This document shows positions 25,782 through 37,168 of a stretch of 64,000 nucleotides of DNA, one piece after another. Origin of the DNA: Ensifer aridi (GTDB lineage Bacteria; Pseudomonadota; Alphaproteobacteria; Rhizobiales; Rhizobiaceae); contig NZ_LUAV01000016.1 of assembly GCF_002078505.1 (NCBI RefSeq), positions 290,374 to 354,373 on the forward strand. The letters run 5' to 3'. Within the stretch, counting starts at the first letter, position 1, and each line of letters starts with the position of its first letter. The position numbers and the translations under genes are program-made. A model generated the notes under the pieces. It saw only the letters and a list, made by a program, of their open reading frames with translations. It ran no database searches and had not been told where the DNA came from.

Positions 25782-27170
25782 TTGGAGATCACGGCCGGGC
25801 GAGCGGAGAAGCCGAAAACGCCGCGTCTCGGCATAATCGGCTGGATGCTGTTCGACTGGGCGGCGCAGCCCTTCTTCACCGTGATCACCACCTTCATCTT
25901 CGCGCCCTACTTCGTTTCCCGGCTAACGGCCGATCCCGTCCATGGACAGGCGGTCTGGGGCTACACACTGACGATCTCGGGTATCGCCATCGCCGTGCTT
26001 TCGCCGGTCCTCGGCGCAATCGCCGATGCGACCGGTCCCCGTAAGCCGTGGATCGGCTTCTTCGCCGCCATCAAGATCATCTCGCTCGGCATGCTCTGGT
26101 TCGCCGCCCCGGGCTCGCCGCTCCTCTATCCGGCGATCTTTCTGGCGCTCGCGACCGTCGCAGCCGAATTTTCGATCGTCTTCAACGATTCGATGATGTC
26201 GCGTCTCGTGAGCGAAAGAGAGGTGGGGCGGATATCGAACATCGCCTGGGGAATGGGCTACCTCGGCGGCATGATCGTCCTGATCGCCGTGGTCGCTTTC
26301 ATCGCCGGAAGCCCGGAAACCGGCAACACGGCGCTCGGCCTCGATCCGCTGTTCGGGCTCGACCCGAATGAAGGCGAGGATGCCCGCATTACCGGTCCGA
26401 TCTCTGCCCTCTGGTACCTGATCTTCATCCTGCCGATGTTCCTGTTCACGCCGGATGCGCAAAAGGCGACGACCTCGCTGGCGGAGGCGACGGCACGGGG
26501 CCTCGCGGAGCTCAAGGGCACACTCGGCGAACTGAAGGAGAGGGCCGGCATACTGCGCTTCCTGATCGCGCGCATGATCTTCCAGGACGGCGTCAACGGT
26601 CTGCTCGCGCTCGGCGGCACCTTTGCGGCCGGCATGTTCGGCTGGCGGACGATGGAGCTTGGCCTTTACGGCATCATATTGAACGTCGTCGCCATCGGCG
26701 GATGCCTTTACGCGAGCCGGCTCGATGCCCGCCTTGGTTCCAAGAGGATCGTCGTCGCAAGTCTCGTCTGTCTTACCCTTGCCACGCTCGGTATCGTGTC
26801 GACAGGGCCGGGCTTCACGCTTTTCGGGCTCATGCCATTGCCGAACGAGGATTCGGGCGGGCTCTTCGGCACCGCGGCCGAGAAGGCCTATATTCTTTAT
26901 GGCCTGCTTGTCGGTCTCGCCTTTGGCCCGGTCCAGGCGTCGTCGCGCTCCTATCTCGCCCGCAGCGTCTCACCGGATGAGACCGGGCGGTATTTCGGGC
27001 TTTACGCGCTTTCCGGACGCGCCACTTCGTTCCTCGCCCCTGCCTCGGTGGCGACGATCACGGTCATGACCGGATCGGCCCGGACCGGCATGATGGCGCT
27101 GGTCGCCTTCCTGGCCGTCGGGCTCGTCCTCCTCCTGCGCACGCCTTATCCGGCTCATCGGCCGGCGTGA
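25782..27170 (+). CDS. UMF1-type MFS transporter (Atg22-like)
   Basis: The 462-residue protein has about 12 hydrophobic segments. The start LGIIGWMLFDWAAQPFFTVITTFIFAPYF and the C-terminal GLAFGPVQASSRSYLARSVSPDETGRYFGLYALSGRATSFLAP are hallmarks of the UMF1/Atg22 branch of the major facilitator superfamily. It probably exports or takes up small metabolites such as amino acids; no bacterial substrate is certain. It appears to start at a TTG (25782), because GGAGGGG lies 5 bases upstream and the conserved N-terminus follows with no better ATG. It lies 93 bases after the glutamate dehydrogenase gene in the same direction and may be partly cotranscribed. Confidence 0.85.
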   Translation: MEITAGRAEKPKTPRLGIIGWMLFDWAAQPFFTVITTFIFAPYFVSRLTADPVHGQAVWGYTLTISGIAIAVLSPVLGAIADATGPRKPWIGFFAAIKIISLGMLWFAAPGSPLLYPAIFLALATVAAEFSIVFNDSMMSRLVSEREVGRISNIAWGMGYLGGMIVLIAVVAFIAGSPETGNTALGLDPLFGLDPNEGEDARITGPISALWYLIFILPMFLFTPDAQKATTSLAEATARGLAELKGTLGELKERAGILRFLIARMIFQDGVNGLLALGGTFAAGMFGWRTMELGLYGIILNVVAIGGCLYASRLDARLGSKRIVVASLVCLTLATLGIVSTGPGFTLFGLMPLPNEDSGGLFGTAAEKAYILYGLLVGLAFGPVQASSRSYLARSVSPDETGRYFGLYALSGRATSFLAPASVATITVMTGSARTGMMALVAFLAVGLVLLLRTPYPAHRPA

Positions 27171-27215
27171 AACGCCTGAGCGTCGCAGCCGGCCCTCCGA
27201 AGAGTACGCGCCCCG

Positions 27216-28826
27216 TCAATGCCGGAAATGCCGCATCCCTGTGAACACCATGGCGACATTGTGCTCGTTCGCGGCGGCGATGACCTCTTCGTCGCGCATC
27301 GAGCCGCCCGGCTGGATAACGGCGGTGGCACCGGCGGCGATCGCGGAGAGGAGACCGTCGGCGAAGGGCAGGAAGGCCTCCGAGGCGACTGCCGAACCGC
27401 GCGTCAGCGGCTCAGCGAAGCCAAGAGTTTTGGCCGCCTCCTCCGCCTTGATGGCAGCGATGCGAGCGGAGTCGACGCGGCTCATCTGGCCGGCGCCGAT
27501 GCCGGCCGTCTGGCCGTCCTTGGCATAGACGACCGCGTTCGACTTGACGTGCTTCGCCACCTTGAAGGCGAACTTCATATCCTCGAGCTCCTGCGCGCTC
27601 GGTGCGCGCCTGGTGACGACCTTCAGTTCCAGGTCCTCGACCATGCCGTTGTCGCGCGTTTGGACGAGCAGGCCCCCGGCGACCGTCTTGGCGGTGAGAC
27701 CGGGCGTGCGCGGATCCGGCAGGCCGCCGGCCGCAAGCAGCCTCAAGTTCGGCTTGCGGGCGATGACCGCCTTCGCTTCGTCGCTGACCGACGGTGCGAT
27801 GATCACTTCGGTGAAGAGCTTGACGATCTCTTCCGCCGTCTCGGCGTCGAGCTCCTGGTTGAGCGCGATGATGCCGCCGAAGGCCGAGGTGGAATCGCAG
27901 GCAAGAGCCCGCCGATAGGCTTCGGCGAGCGAGGGCGCGGTCGCCACACCGCAGGGGTTGGCGTGCTTGATGATCGCGCAGGCGGGTGCCTTTTCCGGCA
28001 GGAACTCCGCCACCAGCTCGTAAGCCGCGTCCGTATCATTGATGTTGTTGTAGGAGAGCTGCTTGCCCTGAATGAGCGTTGCGGTCGCAACGCCCGGCCG
28101 CTTTTCGCCGGTCACGTAGAACCCGGCCTTCTGATGTGGGTTCTCGCCGTAGCGCATCTCTTCCTTGAGCACGCCGCCGATCACCCGGTGGCGGGGCATC
28201 GGCGTATCGAGCGCCTCGGCAAACCAGTTGGAGATCGCCGCATCATAGGCCGCCGTGCGGGCATAGGCCTTGGCCGCCATTTTCTGGCGGAAGGCGTAGC
28301 GGGTCGTGCCGCCCGCGATTTCCTCAAGCAGCGGGGAATAGTCGGCCGGATCAGTGACGATCGTCACATAGGCATGGTTCTTGGCCGACGCGCGGATCAT
28401 AGCCGGGCCGCCGATGTCGATGTTCTCGACCGTTGTCGGATAATCGCCGCCCTTGGCGCGGACCTCCTCGAATGGATAGAGATTGATGACGGCGAGGTCG
28501 ATGGCGGCAATGCCGTGCGTGTTCATCGCGGCAACGTGTTCGGCGTCGTCACGAATGGCGAGAAGACCGCCATGAACAGCGGGATGAAGCGTCTTGACGC
28601 GACCGTCCATGATCTCCGCAAAACCGGTTAGCTCCGAGACGTCGCTGACCGGAAGGCCTGCGTCGGTGAGCGCCTTGTGCGTGCCGCCGGTCGAGACCAG
28701 CCGCACGCCTTTCTGATGCAACGCGCGGGCGAGTTCGACGATGCCGGTCTTGTCTGAAACGGAAAGGAGGGCGGTTTTGATCCGAACCTCGTCCGGGGCG
28801 GGGATTTTCTTGGAGGCGACAGCCAT
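27216..28826 (-). CDS. purH: bifunctional AICAR transformylase / IMP cyclohydrolase
   Basis: The 536-residue enzyme carries out the last two steps of IMP synthesis. The N-terminal cyclohydrolase (MGS-like) domain shows LLSVSDKTGIVELARAL and LVSTGGTHKAL, then MDGRVKTLHPAVHGG. The C-terminal transformylase part shows EMRYGENPHQKAGFY, NINDTDAAYELV and the active-site IIKHANPCGVA. The ATG at 28826 follows AAGGAG; the reading frame is open further upstream but lacks a ribosome site. It follows a heparinase II/III-like gene on the same strand after 131 bases, an arrangement I recall from other rhizobia. Confidence 0.96.
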   Translation of the reverse strand: MAVASKKIPAPDEVRIKTALLSVSDKTGIVELARALHQKGVRLVSTGGTHKALTDAGLPVSDVSELTGFAEIMDGRVKTLHPAVHGGLLAIRDDAEHVAAMNTHGIAAIDLAVINLYPFEEVRAKGGDYPTTVENIDIGGPAMIRASAKNHAYVTIVTDPADYSPLLEEIAGGTTRYAFRQKMAAKAYARTAAYDAAISNWFAEALDTPMPRHRVIGGVLKEEMRYGENPHQKAGFYVTGEKRPGVATATLIQGKQLSYNNINDTDAAYELVAEFLPEKAPACAIIKHANPCGVATAPSLAEAYRRALACDSTSAFGGIIALNQELDAETAEEIVKLFTEVIIAPSVSDEAKAVIARKPNLRLLAAGGLPDPRTPGLTAKTVAGGLLVQTRDNGMVEDLELKVVTRRAPSAQELEDMKFAFKVAKHVKSNAVVYAKDGQTAGIGAGQMSRVDSARIAAIKAEEAAKTLGFAEPLTRGSAVASEAFLPFADGLLSAIAAGATAVIQPGGSMRDEEVIAAANEHNVAMVFTGMRHFRH

Positions 28827-28957
28827 CGACCTTGCTCCTTTGGGCAGCGCCGGACGCTTAGGAACTGGTTCCGGCGATTGGGATGGCTGCCCGTTAGCAT
28901 AGCTTGCCCGGGGAAGAAACCTTCGGCACCGCCAGAAGCTGGCAGCTTGTTGGATTC

Positions 28958-30643
28958 TTAGGCCTCGCGCGTGAAAGTCCACTGGATTTCCGGCTGTGCA
29001 GCCACGGCGAACGTTACCGTTATCTGCGAGGAGGCTCGCACACCAGAGGGATCCGCGAAGAAGACGTCCTCCTCGATCGCCAACGCGCCATCTCGGCAGG
29101 CAAAGAGCCAGACTTCGCCGTCGGGCGCGGAGAGGTATACCTCGCTCTCGCTGCGCTGGCGCATGCCGATTGCCGGATGAATATGGAAACGGGCGACCGC
29201 GACTCCTGTATCGGCCGGACCCGGGTCGCTGCCGTCGTGCCGCGACAGGCGGTCGCGACCGCGAACCAGGCGGCCGCCGCTCAAGATCCCGATATCGCGC
29301 TCGTGGATCAGCCCGAAGGGAGCAAGATAGCCGTCATGGCTCGCCTTGACCGATTCGATGCTTCCGGGCTCATCCCGTCTCTCGACGTCGACACGCGACA
29401 GGCTGCTCGTCATGACCGGCCCAAGGAAAGCCGACTGCGAAAATCGGCAGGAGGACGTGTCATTGATCGTGACCGTGGAATGCGCCGCGGTGAGACGCGC
29501 CATCAGCCGGAATCGTTCGCCGGCGAATTTCGGTGCGCCGGAATTGATGACGAAACGGCTTCTGCCAGACGACATCTCGAAGGAGAGGCAGCCCGCATGA
29601 GCGCTTCGCGAAAGATCGACCGAAAGAGGTAGGCCGGTATCCATGATGATAACGGTGTCGCCGAGCGACAGCCGCTCGTATTGGGCATGCGGCAGCGAAC
29701 GGAAGGGCTCGCCTGCCGTTTCGTCGTAGCGCAGCACCGAGGCGAGCTCGTGCGCAAGCACCGACGTCGCGCCGTTGAAGAGTGCGAGCTCTCCGCCTTG
29801 ATGGCGAAAGAAGCGGAGCGCAGGATACATCCGGTCGATACAAGGGATGAGCCGCGACGGTACTTCGTGCCCGAGATTGACATAGGTCTGGCGGAGCGGC
29901 AGCAGATCGAGCAGCAGCTCGAGGCTCGCCCGCGGGTTGCGCGAAAAATGGGCGCCGTCAGGCAGGATCTGACGATCGAGCTCCAGGTCGAGATGACGCG
30001 CCGCCTTGCGGATGGTAGAGGCCGAGGCCGGCATCGCGACAGACGCCATGGCAATTGCGAGCCGGGCCCTCAGCCGCGCCTCCCCCTCGGGAACGGTCTC
30101 GGCAATGTGGCGCAGATAGCGGATCTGGAAGGCGAGGCTCTTCAGGAAGCGACGATAGAACCCGTGCTCGGCATTGCGCAGCACCACCGGCGAATGCGAC
30201 AGCCAGGCGACGATGCGGTGGGCGACGACATCCGCCTCCCAGGGAATGCCGCCGATGCTGCGACCGTGGCCGCCGATCCATTCGTCCATGATCTGGCGCA
30301 GTTTCACATAGCCGGCTTCGTCCTGGATGGCACGCATGTGGCGCAGCCAGCCGAAGGAATGCAGCCGAATCGCGAACTCGTGTGAGGGCAAGTCGATCTC
30401 GAAGGGCGATTCGCCTTCCGTGTCGAGCACGCGGCCGCCCAACGGATAACGACCCTCTAGAATTTCCTCTGCGACGAAGGGATCGATCGCCCTGAGATCG
30501 GTGGGCGCAACGATCAACCGATCGGGCGTCGAGCCGGCAAAGCGGAGCGCCGTCATGCGGCCGAGCGCAAGCCGGCGCGAAAAGCGGCGCCAGCCTTCGC
30601 GCAGGTACAGGTAGAGGAGCCTTCGTTTATTGGAGAACGGCAT
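28958..30643 (-). CDS. heparinase II/III-family protein
   Basis: The 561-residue protein belongs to the heparinase II/III-like polysaccharide lyase superfamily. Visible blocks are RLHSFGWLRHM, IGGHGRSIGGIPWEADVVAHRIVAWLSHS in the alpha-helical toroid domain, and LPDGAHFSRNPRASLELLLDLLPL. A C-terminal beta domain carries SAHAGCLSFEMSSGRSRFVINSGAP and LTAAHSTVTIND. It lacks a clear signal peptide, which is odd for a lyase of external polysaccharides. The true polymer is unknown; a cell-surface polysaccharide is a fair guess. It lies between rsmB and purH, all on the minus strand, and its start lacks a strong ribosome site. Confidence 0.8.
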   Translation of the reverse strand: MPFSNKRRLLYLYLREGWRRFSRRLALGRMTALRFAGSTPDRLIVAPTDLRAIDPFVAEEILEGRYPLGGRVLDTEGESPFEIDLPSHEFAIRLHSFGWLRHMRAIQDEAGYVKLRQIMDEWIGGHGRSIGGIPWEADVVAHRIVAWLSHSPVVLRNAEHGFYRRFLKSLAFQIRYLRHIAETVPEGEARLRARLAIAMASVAMPASASTIRKAARHLDLELDRQILPDGAHFSRNPRASLELLLDLLPLRQTYVNLGHEVPSRLIPCIDRMYPALRFFRHQGGELALFNGATSVLAHELASVLRYDETAGEPFRSLPHAQYERLSLGDTVIIMDTGLPLSVDLSRSAHAGCLSFEMSSGRSRFVINSGAPKFAGERFRLMARLTAAHSTVTINDTSSCRFSQSAFLGPVMTSSLSRVDVERRDEPGSIESVKASHDGYLAPFGLIHERDIGILSGGRLVRGRDRLSRHDGSDPGPADTGVAVARFHIHPAIGMRQRSESEVYLSAPDGEVWLFACRDGALAIEEDVFFADPSGVRASSQITVTFAVAAQPEIQWTFTREA

Positions 30644-30731
30644 CGGCGCCCGTAGGTTTCCTCATGACTGCAACGGACCCTTCGAAGCGCTTGAGAGGCG
30701 CCTGCGCGGATCGCGCCTGATTCCCTTCCCT

Positions 30732-30828
30732 CAGCGGCGTGCGCCTTGCCGACGCACGAAAGGACGCTGTAGCACTTTGAATTGCGTCATGATCCTTGAA
30801 CTGACCTCTGATTTCAGGATCATGCAGT
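30732..30828 (+). repeat. RIME1-like double-hairpin repeat, copy 4
   Basis: GTGCG...CGCAC forms the first hairpin, and CATGATCCT...AGGATCATG the second. Compared with copies 2 and 5, the arms of the second hairpin differ by paired changes, so the fold is kept. The rest of the 30644-30944 gap shows nothing else I recognise. Confidence 0.75.
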
Positions 30829-30944
30829 AGGCCGAATGGTGCCGGAAGGATTATTAAACTTTTATCAATCTGGCGCCATTGATAGGCGGGCGCACCCGAA
30901 AGCGTCAATTGTCGCGACAAAACAGACTGTTGAAGGAGCCTCGC

Positions 30945-32351
30945 TCAAACCCGCCCCCGGCGCAGCACCGCGGCATAGAAACCGTCGAGCCCGCCGGAAA
31001 AAGGCGGATCGAGCGGCAGCATGGCGGGAGTCGTGCGGAACTCGCCGACGGGGGTGATCGCCTCTTCGAGCCCCGGCCAGTCGGCCACCGCAATCGGAAC
31101 ACGCTCACACCCGCCATCGGCCAGAACACGGGCCACGACCTCCTCGCCCTCACGCGGATCGAGCGAGCAGTTGGAAAAGACGACCAGACCACCGGCCTTC
31201 ACGACAGAAAGCGCGTGGCGAAGCAGCCGCTCCTGCAGGCGCGCGAGCTTCTCGACGTCTTCCGGCCCCTTGGTCCAGAGCACATCCGGATGCCGCCTCG
31301 TCGTGCCGGTCGACGAGCAGGGCGCATCGAGAAGCGCCGCGTCGAAGAGCTCTTCCGGCTGGAATGCGGCCATATCGATCTCCTTCGTGCGGGCTTCGAG
31401 GCCGAGCCGATCGAGATTGGCTTTGAGGCGCCTGAGCCTGCTCGACGACTGGTCGAGCGCCATCACTTCTGCACCGGCGAGCACAAGCTGGGCGGTCTTG
31501 CCTCCGGGCGCGGCGCAGAGATCCACCACCGTCTTGCCGGCGATATCTCCAAAAAGACGCGCCGGAATGGAGGCGGCCGCATCCTGGACCCACCACGCGC
31601 CTTCCGCAAAACCGGGCAGCGACGGGATCGCGCCGGAAAAGTCGCCGAGCCTGACGGAACCGGTCGGCAGGACCGTGCCGCCGAGACGCTCGGCCCAGGA
31701 GGCGGGATCGGACTTCACCGAGAGATCGATGGCGGCGGGAATGAGCTGCGCTTCCGATATGCGCTCAGCCTCGGCGCGGCCGTAGTGCGTAACAAGTCTT
31801 TCATGGAACCAGGCCGGTATCGCCGGAACGCTGCCGACTTTTTCGAGAATGGCCTCCTTCTCACGCGAAAGCCGCCGGAGCACGGCGTTGACGAGGCTCG
31901 CGAAGCGCCGGTTGCGCGGGTCTAACTGAGCCTGCTCGACTGCAAGATCGACGGCGGAATGATCGGGAACATCCAGATAGAGGATTTGCGCCGCGGCAAC
32001 GGTCAGCACATGTTCGAGAGCGCGGGCGCCCTCCGGCAACGGCGTCTGCAACAGCGAATCGATCGCGAACTTTATGCGCGGCAGATGGCGGAGCGCGGAA
32101 TTGAGGATGGCGCGGACCAGCGCGCGGTCGGCGTCACTGAGCTCGCGATAGGCTGGGTTTCCATGCTCCTGGTCGAGCATGCCGTCGAGCGGCGTCTTGC
32201 GGTCGATCACGGCGCCCAAGATCTTGGCGGCGGCCTGACGACTTCTCAGCCCTGGTTTCGCGGCAGCGCCGCGGTGCGGGTCTTCCGTTCGGGACGGCTT
32301 GTGGATTCGGGCTCGTTTCGGACGTGAATCGTTTCTTCTATCTTCGGACAT
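30945..32351 (-). CDS. rsmB: RsmB-type rRNA (cytosine-C5) methyltransferase
   Basis: The 468-residue protein joins an N-terminal NusB-like RNA-binding domain (RSRQAAAKILGAVIDRKTPLDGML onward, to about residue 170) to a SAM-dependent m5C methyltransferase domain. The latter shows VVDLCAAPGGKTAQL for SAM and LLDAPCSSTGTTRRHPDVLW and FSNCSLDP for the two catalytic cysteines, as in RsmB/Fmu (16S C967). Its ATG overlaps the htpX stop (TGATG), so the two are translationally coupled. Close paralogues exist in rhizobia, so the exact target base is inferred. Confidence 0.88.
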   Translation of the reverse strand: MSEDRRNDSRPKRARIHKPSRTEDPHRGAAAKPGLRSRQAAAKILGAVIDRKTPLDGMLDQEHGNPAYRELSDADRALVRAILNSALRHLPRIKFAIDSLLQTPLPEGARALEHVLTVAAAQILYLDVPDHSAVDLAVEQAQLDPRNRRFASLVNAVLRRLSREKEAILEKVGSVPAIPAWFHERLVTHYGRAEAERISEAQLIPAAIDLSVKSDPASWAERLGGTVLPTGSVRLGDFSGAIPSLPGFAEGAWWVQDAAASIPARLFGDIAGKTVVDLCAAPGGKTAQLVLAGAEVMALDQSSSRLRRLKANLDRLGLEARTKEIDMAAFQPEELFDAALLDAPCSSTGTTRRHPDVLWTKGPEDVEKLARLQERLLRHALSVVKAGGLVVFSNCSLDPREGEEVVARVLADGGCERVPIAVADWPGLEEAITPVGEFRTTPAMLPLDPPFSGGLDGFYAAVLRRGRV

Positions 32352-33310
32352 CAGGACCAGGGGCCTTTCGGCGGTTCGGAACCACCGCGACCCCAGCCGG
32401 TTCTCGGGACAGAGCGCGATTTGCGCACGTGACTATCAGCGCGAACCGGCGCCGTCGAGCCCGTCGCCATCTCCTGGGCCATTCTCTCCAGCGCCGCGAC
32501 GCGGTTCTCCGTGTTCGGATGGGTCGAAAAGAGATTGTCCATTCGCTCGCCCGAGAGCGGATTGATGATGAACATATGCGCGGTCGCGGGATTGCGCTCG
32601 GCGTCGTCATTGTGGATGACATGCGCGGCTCCGGCGATTTTTCTGAGCGCTGTGGCAAGCCAGAGTGGGTTGCCGCAGATTTCCGCGCCGCGCTGATCGG
32701 CGGAATATTCGCGCGTGCGGCTGATTGCCATCTGTACCAGGGCGGCCGCAAGCGGCGCGACGATCATCGCGATCAGCACACCGACGAAGCCGAGAGGATT
32801 GTTGTTCTCGCGGTTGCCGCCGAAGAAGAAGGCGAAGTTGCCGAGCATCGAAATCGCACCGGCAAGCGTTGCGGTGATCGTCATCGTCAATGTGTCGCGA
32901 TTCTGGATATGCGCTAACTCGTGCGCCATGACGCCGGCGACCTCCTCGGAGGAGAGCGAGTGCAGCAGGCCCGTCGAGGCGGCGACCGCCGCATTCTGAG
33001 GGTTACGACCGGTGGCAAAGGCGTTCGGCTGCGGGCTGTCGATGACATAGACGCGCGGCATCGGCAGGCCGGCGTTCCGCGCCAGATCGCGCACGATGCC
33101 GTAATATTCGGGCGCGCTGCGCTCGTCGACCTCCTGTGCGCGATACATGGCGAGCACCATGCGATCGGAGTTCCAGTAGGAGAAGAAGTTCATGCCCGCG
33201 GCGATCACGAGGGCGATCATCATGCCGCCTCGGCCGCCGATGACATAGCCGACGGCCATGAATAGGACGGTCATAAAGGCGAGCAGCATTGCGGTGCGCA
33301 CGTGGTTCAT
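32351..33310 (-). CDS. htpX: membrane zinc protease HtpX
   Basis: The 319-residue M48 peptidase of the inner membrane removes damaged membrane proteins. Two N-terminal membrane segments (AMLLAFMTVLFMAVGYVI, MMIALVIAAGMNFFSY) precede the zinc motif HELAH at 130-134, followed by two more segments and the third ligand region SADQRGAEICGNP. The Pro/Arg-rich tail (after about residue 295) is usual in rhizobial forms. The ATG at 33310 follows GGAG. It is coupled to rsmB downstream. A parS site lies 95 bases upstream. Confidence 0.95.
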   Translation of the reverse strand: MNHVRTAMLLAFMTVLFMAVGYVIGGRGGMMIALVIAAGMNFFSYWNSDRMVLAMYRAQEVDERSAPEYYGIVRDLARNAGLPMPRVYVIDSPQPNAFATGRNPQNAAVAASTGLLHSLSSEEVAGVMAHELAHIQNRDTLTMTITATLAGAISMLGNFAFFFGGNRENNNPLGFVGVLIAMIVAPLAAALVQMAISRTREYSADQRGAEICGNPLWLATALRKIAGAAHVIHNDDAERNPATAHMFIINPLSGERMDNLFSTHPNTENRVAALERMAQEMATGSTAPVRADSHVRKSRSVPRTGWGRGGSEPPKGPWS

Positions 33311-33404
33311 GAATGAGCTCCAGCCATATTCGTATCGTCGTCCGTGCGGCGATCCGGTGGAAAACCAAGCGCGACTGCTTTCTGTTCCGCCTATATCGCC
33401 CGAA

Positions 33405-33420
33405 CGTTTCACGTGAATCA
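33405..33420. promoter_or_regulatory. parS site, ParB-binding
   Basis: CGTTTCACGTGAATCA matches TGTTTCACGTGAAACA at 14 of 16 positions with the core intact. It lies between htpX and the DUF1674 gene, about 20 kb from oriC. Confidence 0.75.
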
Positions 33421-33505
33421 GGTTTTCCGTTCGCACGGAAGCGCTTATATGATGGGGATAAACACTCCGCGCTTCAATATCGTCACGATACACCGGCACC
33501 TCGAG

Positions 33506-33706
33506 ATGCAGAACGACAACGACAATTCCCCCGATCATCCCAAACGGCCGCTGCCGCCGGCCGCCCTTCGCGCGCTCGAGGAGGCGGAGGAGCGGCGGCG
33601 CGCCGAACAGCCGAACGAAATGCCTGCCGAAGTCGGCGGGCGCGGCGGTCTCGATCCGGCCCGATTCGGCGACTGGGAGATCAAGGGGCGAGCGATCGAT
33701 TTCTGA
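33506..33706 (+). CDS. DUF1674 protein (succinate dehydrogenase assembly factor 4-like)
   Basis: The 66-residue protein ends in GRGGLDPARFGDWEIKGRAIDF, the near-invariant C-terminus of DUF1674. In eukaryotes the same motif marks Sdh8/SDHAF4, which helps assemble the flavinated succinate dehydrogenase subunit. The N-terminal part is charged and probably disordered. The start is uncertain: ATG at 33506 gives the usual short form, while ATGs at 33449 and 33452 would add about 19 residues. It diverges from htpX across a parS site. The bacterial role is inferred from the motif. Confidence 0.8.
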   Translation: MQNDNDNSPDHPKRPLPPAALRALEEAEERRRAEQPNEMPAEVGGRGGLDPARFGDWEIKGRAIDF

Positions 33707-33850
33707 TATTGGGGGTCTAGTGGGGCCCCACCTGTGGACGTTCGAGGCCCCATATTATTTCACATTACTTCGCCCCGGCGCTTACCGTCCCTCTAGAGGT
33801 CGTTTCCTTCGCGAAATCACCGTCGTCAATTGGTACATGTCGCCCAAAAG

Positions 33851-33926
33851 TGTGCAGCGGTTTTGAGATGACGACATGCACAAAAACAAACACCTAAAGC
33901 GCGTCGCACGAATCCGATTGAATGCG
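33851..33926. repeat. degenerate intergenic repeat-like sequence
   Basis: The block from gtgcagcggttttgagatga to cctaaagcgcgtcgcacgaa resembles intergenic sequence I recall as repeated in rhizobial genomes. Only one copy is present here, so the assignment rests on memory. A perfect 12-base palindrome GTGGGGCCCCAC lies upstream at 33720-33731. Confidence 0.35.
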
Positions 33927-33991
33927 AAGCCCTAACCGCCTCGGAAAAGATAGAGTGCCAGTCACGCACCAACGTGAACTTTGCGCGCCAA

Positions 33992-34039
33992 ATCCTCCTG
34001 TGGTCATCCTCGGGCTTGACCCGAGGATGACGGAGGAGA
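33992..34039. repeat. REP-like long palindrome
   Basis: A perfect 12-base inverted repeat, GTCATCCTCGGG (34003-34014) and CCCGAGGATGAC (34020-34031), encloses CTTGA, and the arms extend imperfectly outward as CCTCC/GGAGG. This is a dispersed palindromic unit common in rhizobial genomes. It lies in the 431-base gap between the DUF1674 gene and the end of acs. Confidence 0.75.
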
Positions 34040-34137
34040 TGAGTCAAAATACCAGTACGCCTGATGTGCTCAGGCCGGCTCAGAAAGAGAATCCGGCTAA
34101 AGAAACCAGTCCCAGCCGAGGGCCCGGGCATCCGACA

Positions 34138-36087
<1,950 letters not shown>

Positions 36088-36386
36088 ATTCTTCCTCCCT
36101 GCGCATTTCTGCCTGGATCTCGATGATCGTGGGTCAAATCCTCCCAGAACATCAATATGATCCATCCAAACATAGAGCGGGTGCGCGCCGCTCTTTAGCG
36201 GCACTCCAACCGCCCTTTGGACGATTCATAGCAGGTCAAAGCACAGCCGCAATTAGACAAAAGCACATTTGGAAGTGAAGAATTGCAATTTCGAGACAAG
36301 AACGGTATAGAACGCCCAATTCCCGGAAATCAGTGGTAGACTCCACGGCCCGCGACACCGGCGCGGCGGACAAAAGGACTATATCC

Positions 36387-37085
36387 ATGGCTCAGCAACT
36401 GCTTATGCCCAAGGCAACAGCCGTCTGGCTCGTTGACAACACCGCGCTGTCGTTCGACCAGATCGCGCAGTTCTGCAAGCTGCACCCGCTCGAGGTGAAG
36501 GCAATTGCCGACGGTGAATCGGCGCAGGGCATCAAGGGCCTCGATCCAATTGCTACCGGTCAGCTTTCGCGCGACGAGATCGCACGCGGCGAGTCAAATC
36601 CGAACCACAAGCTCAAGCTCTCCGAGCCTAAGGTCCGCGTGCCGGACTCCAAGCGCAAGGGCCCGCGTTACACGCCGGTCTCCAAGCGCCAGGACCGTCC
36701 GAATGCCATCCTCTGGCTGGTGCGCAACCATCCGGAGCTCAAGGACGCGCAGATTTCGCGGCTCGTCGGCACGACGAAGACGACGATCGAGCAGATCCGC
36801 GAGCGCACCCACTGGAACTCGGCTAATCTGACGCCGATGGATCCGGTGACGCTCGGCCTATGCTCGCAGATCGACCTCGACCTAGAAGTCGAACGCGCCT
36901 CCAAGGGCCGCCCGCTGCCCTCGGCCGCCGAGACGGGCGCGACCCTCGAGGCCGCCCAAGAGACCGAAAAGCTCGGTTACAATTACGAGCGCGAGGAGGA
37001 GAAGGAAATCGACGCCGATGCCGTCTTCGCCAAGCTAAAATCGCTGAAGTCGGATCGCAAGGACGACGAGGACGACGACTACTGA
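36387..37085 (+). CDS. trcR: DUF1013 protein, TrcR-type cell-cycle transcriptional regulator
   Basis: The 232-residue protein matches the alphaproteobacterial DUF1013 family, called TrcR in Caulobacter. It opens with LLMPKATAVWLVDNTALSFDQIAQFCKLHPLEVKAIADGE, a helix-turn-helix-like segment. A second helical region (NAILWLVRNHPELKDAQISRLVGTTKTTIEQIRERTHWN) also looks DNA-binding. The tail is very acidic (DDEDDDY). The ATG at 36387 follows AAAAGGA. A strong terminator follows. The target genes are not known from this sequence. Confidence 0.85.
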   Translation: MAQQLLMPKATAVWLVDNTALSFDQIAQFCKLHPLEVKAIADGESAQGIKGLDPIATGQLSRDEIARGESNPNHKLKLSEPKVRVPDSKRKGPRYTPVSKRQDRPNAILWLVRNHPELKDAQISRLVGTTKTTIEQIRERTHWNSANLTPMDPVTLGLCSQIDLDLEVERASKGRPLPSAAETGATLEAAQETEKLGYNYEREEEKEIDADAVFAKLKSLKSDRKDDEDDDY

Positions 37086-37107
37086 TTGCTTCGTCATCGA
37101 CGACATG

Positions 37108-37140
37108 CAGAAACCCGGGCCGCACGGTCCGGGTTTTTGT
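37108..37140 (+). terminator. rho-independent terminator of trcR
   Basis: AAACCCGG (37111-37118) pairs with CCGGGTTT (37129-37136) and runs into TTTGTTTGG. It lies about 25 bases after the stop codon. Confidence 0.88.
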
Positions 37141-37168
37141 TTGGCTCTAGTTTAAGCTCGAATTGCCC

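Noticed and set aside
30630..30830. 66-codon frame between the heparinase-like gene and rsmB
   Set aside because: It overlaps the start of the heparinase-like gene and runs through the RIME1-like repeat; the composition is Arg/Cys-rich and no ribosome site is visible.
33720..33731. Perfect 12-base palindrome GTGGGGCCCCAC after the DUF1674 gene
   Set aside because: There is no T-run, no loop and no second copy, so neither terminator nor operator can be supported.
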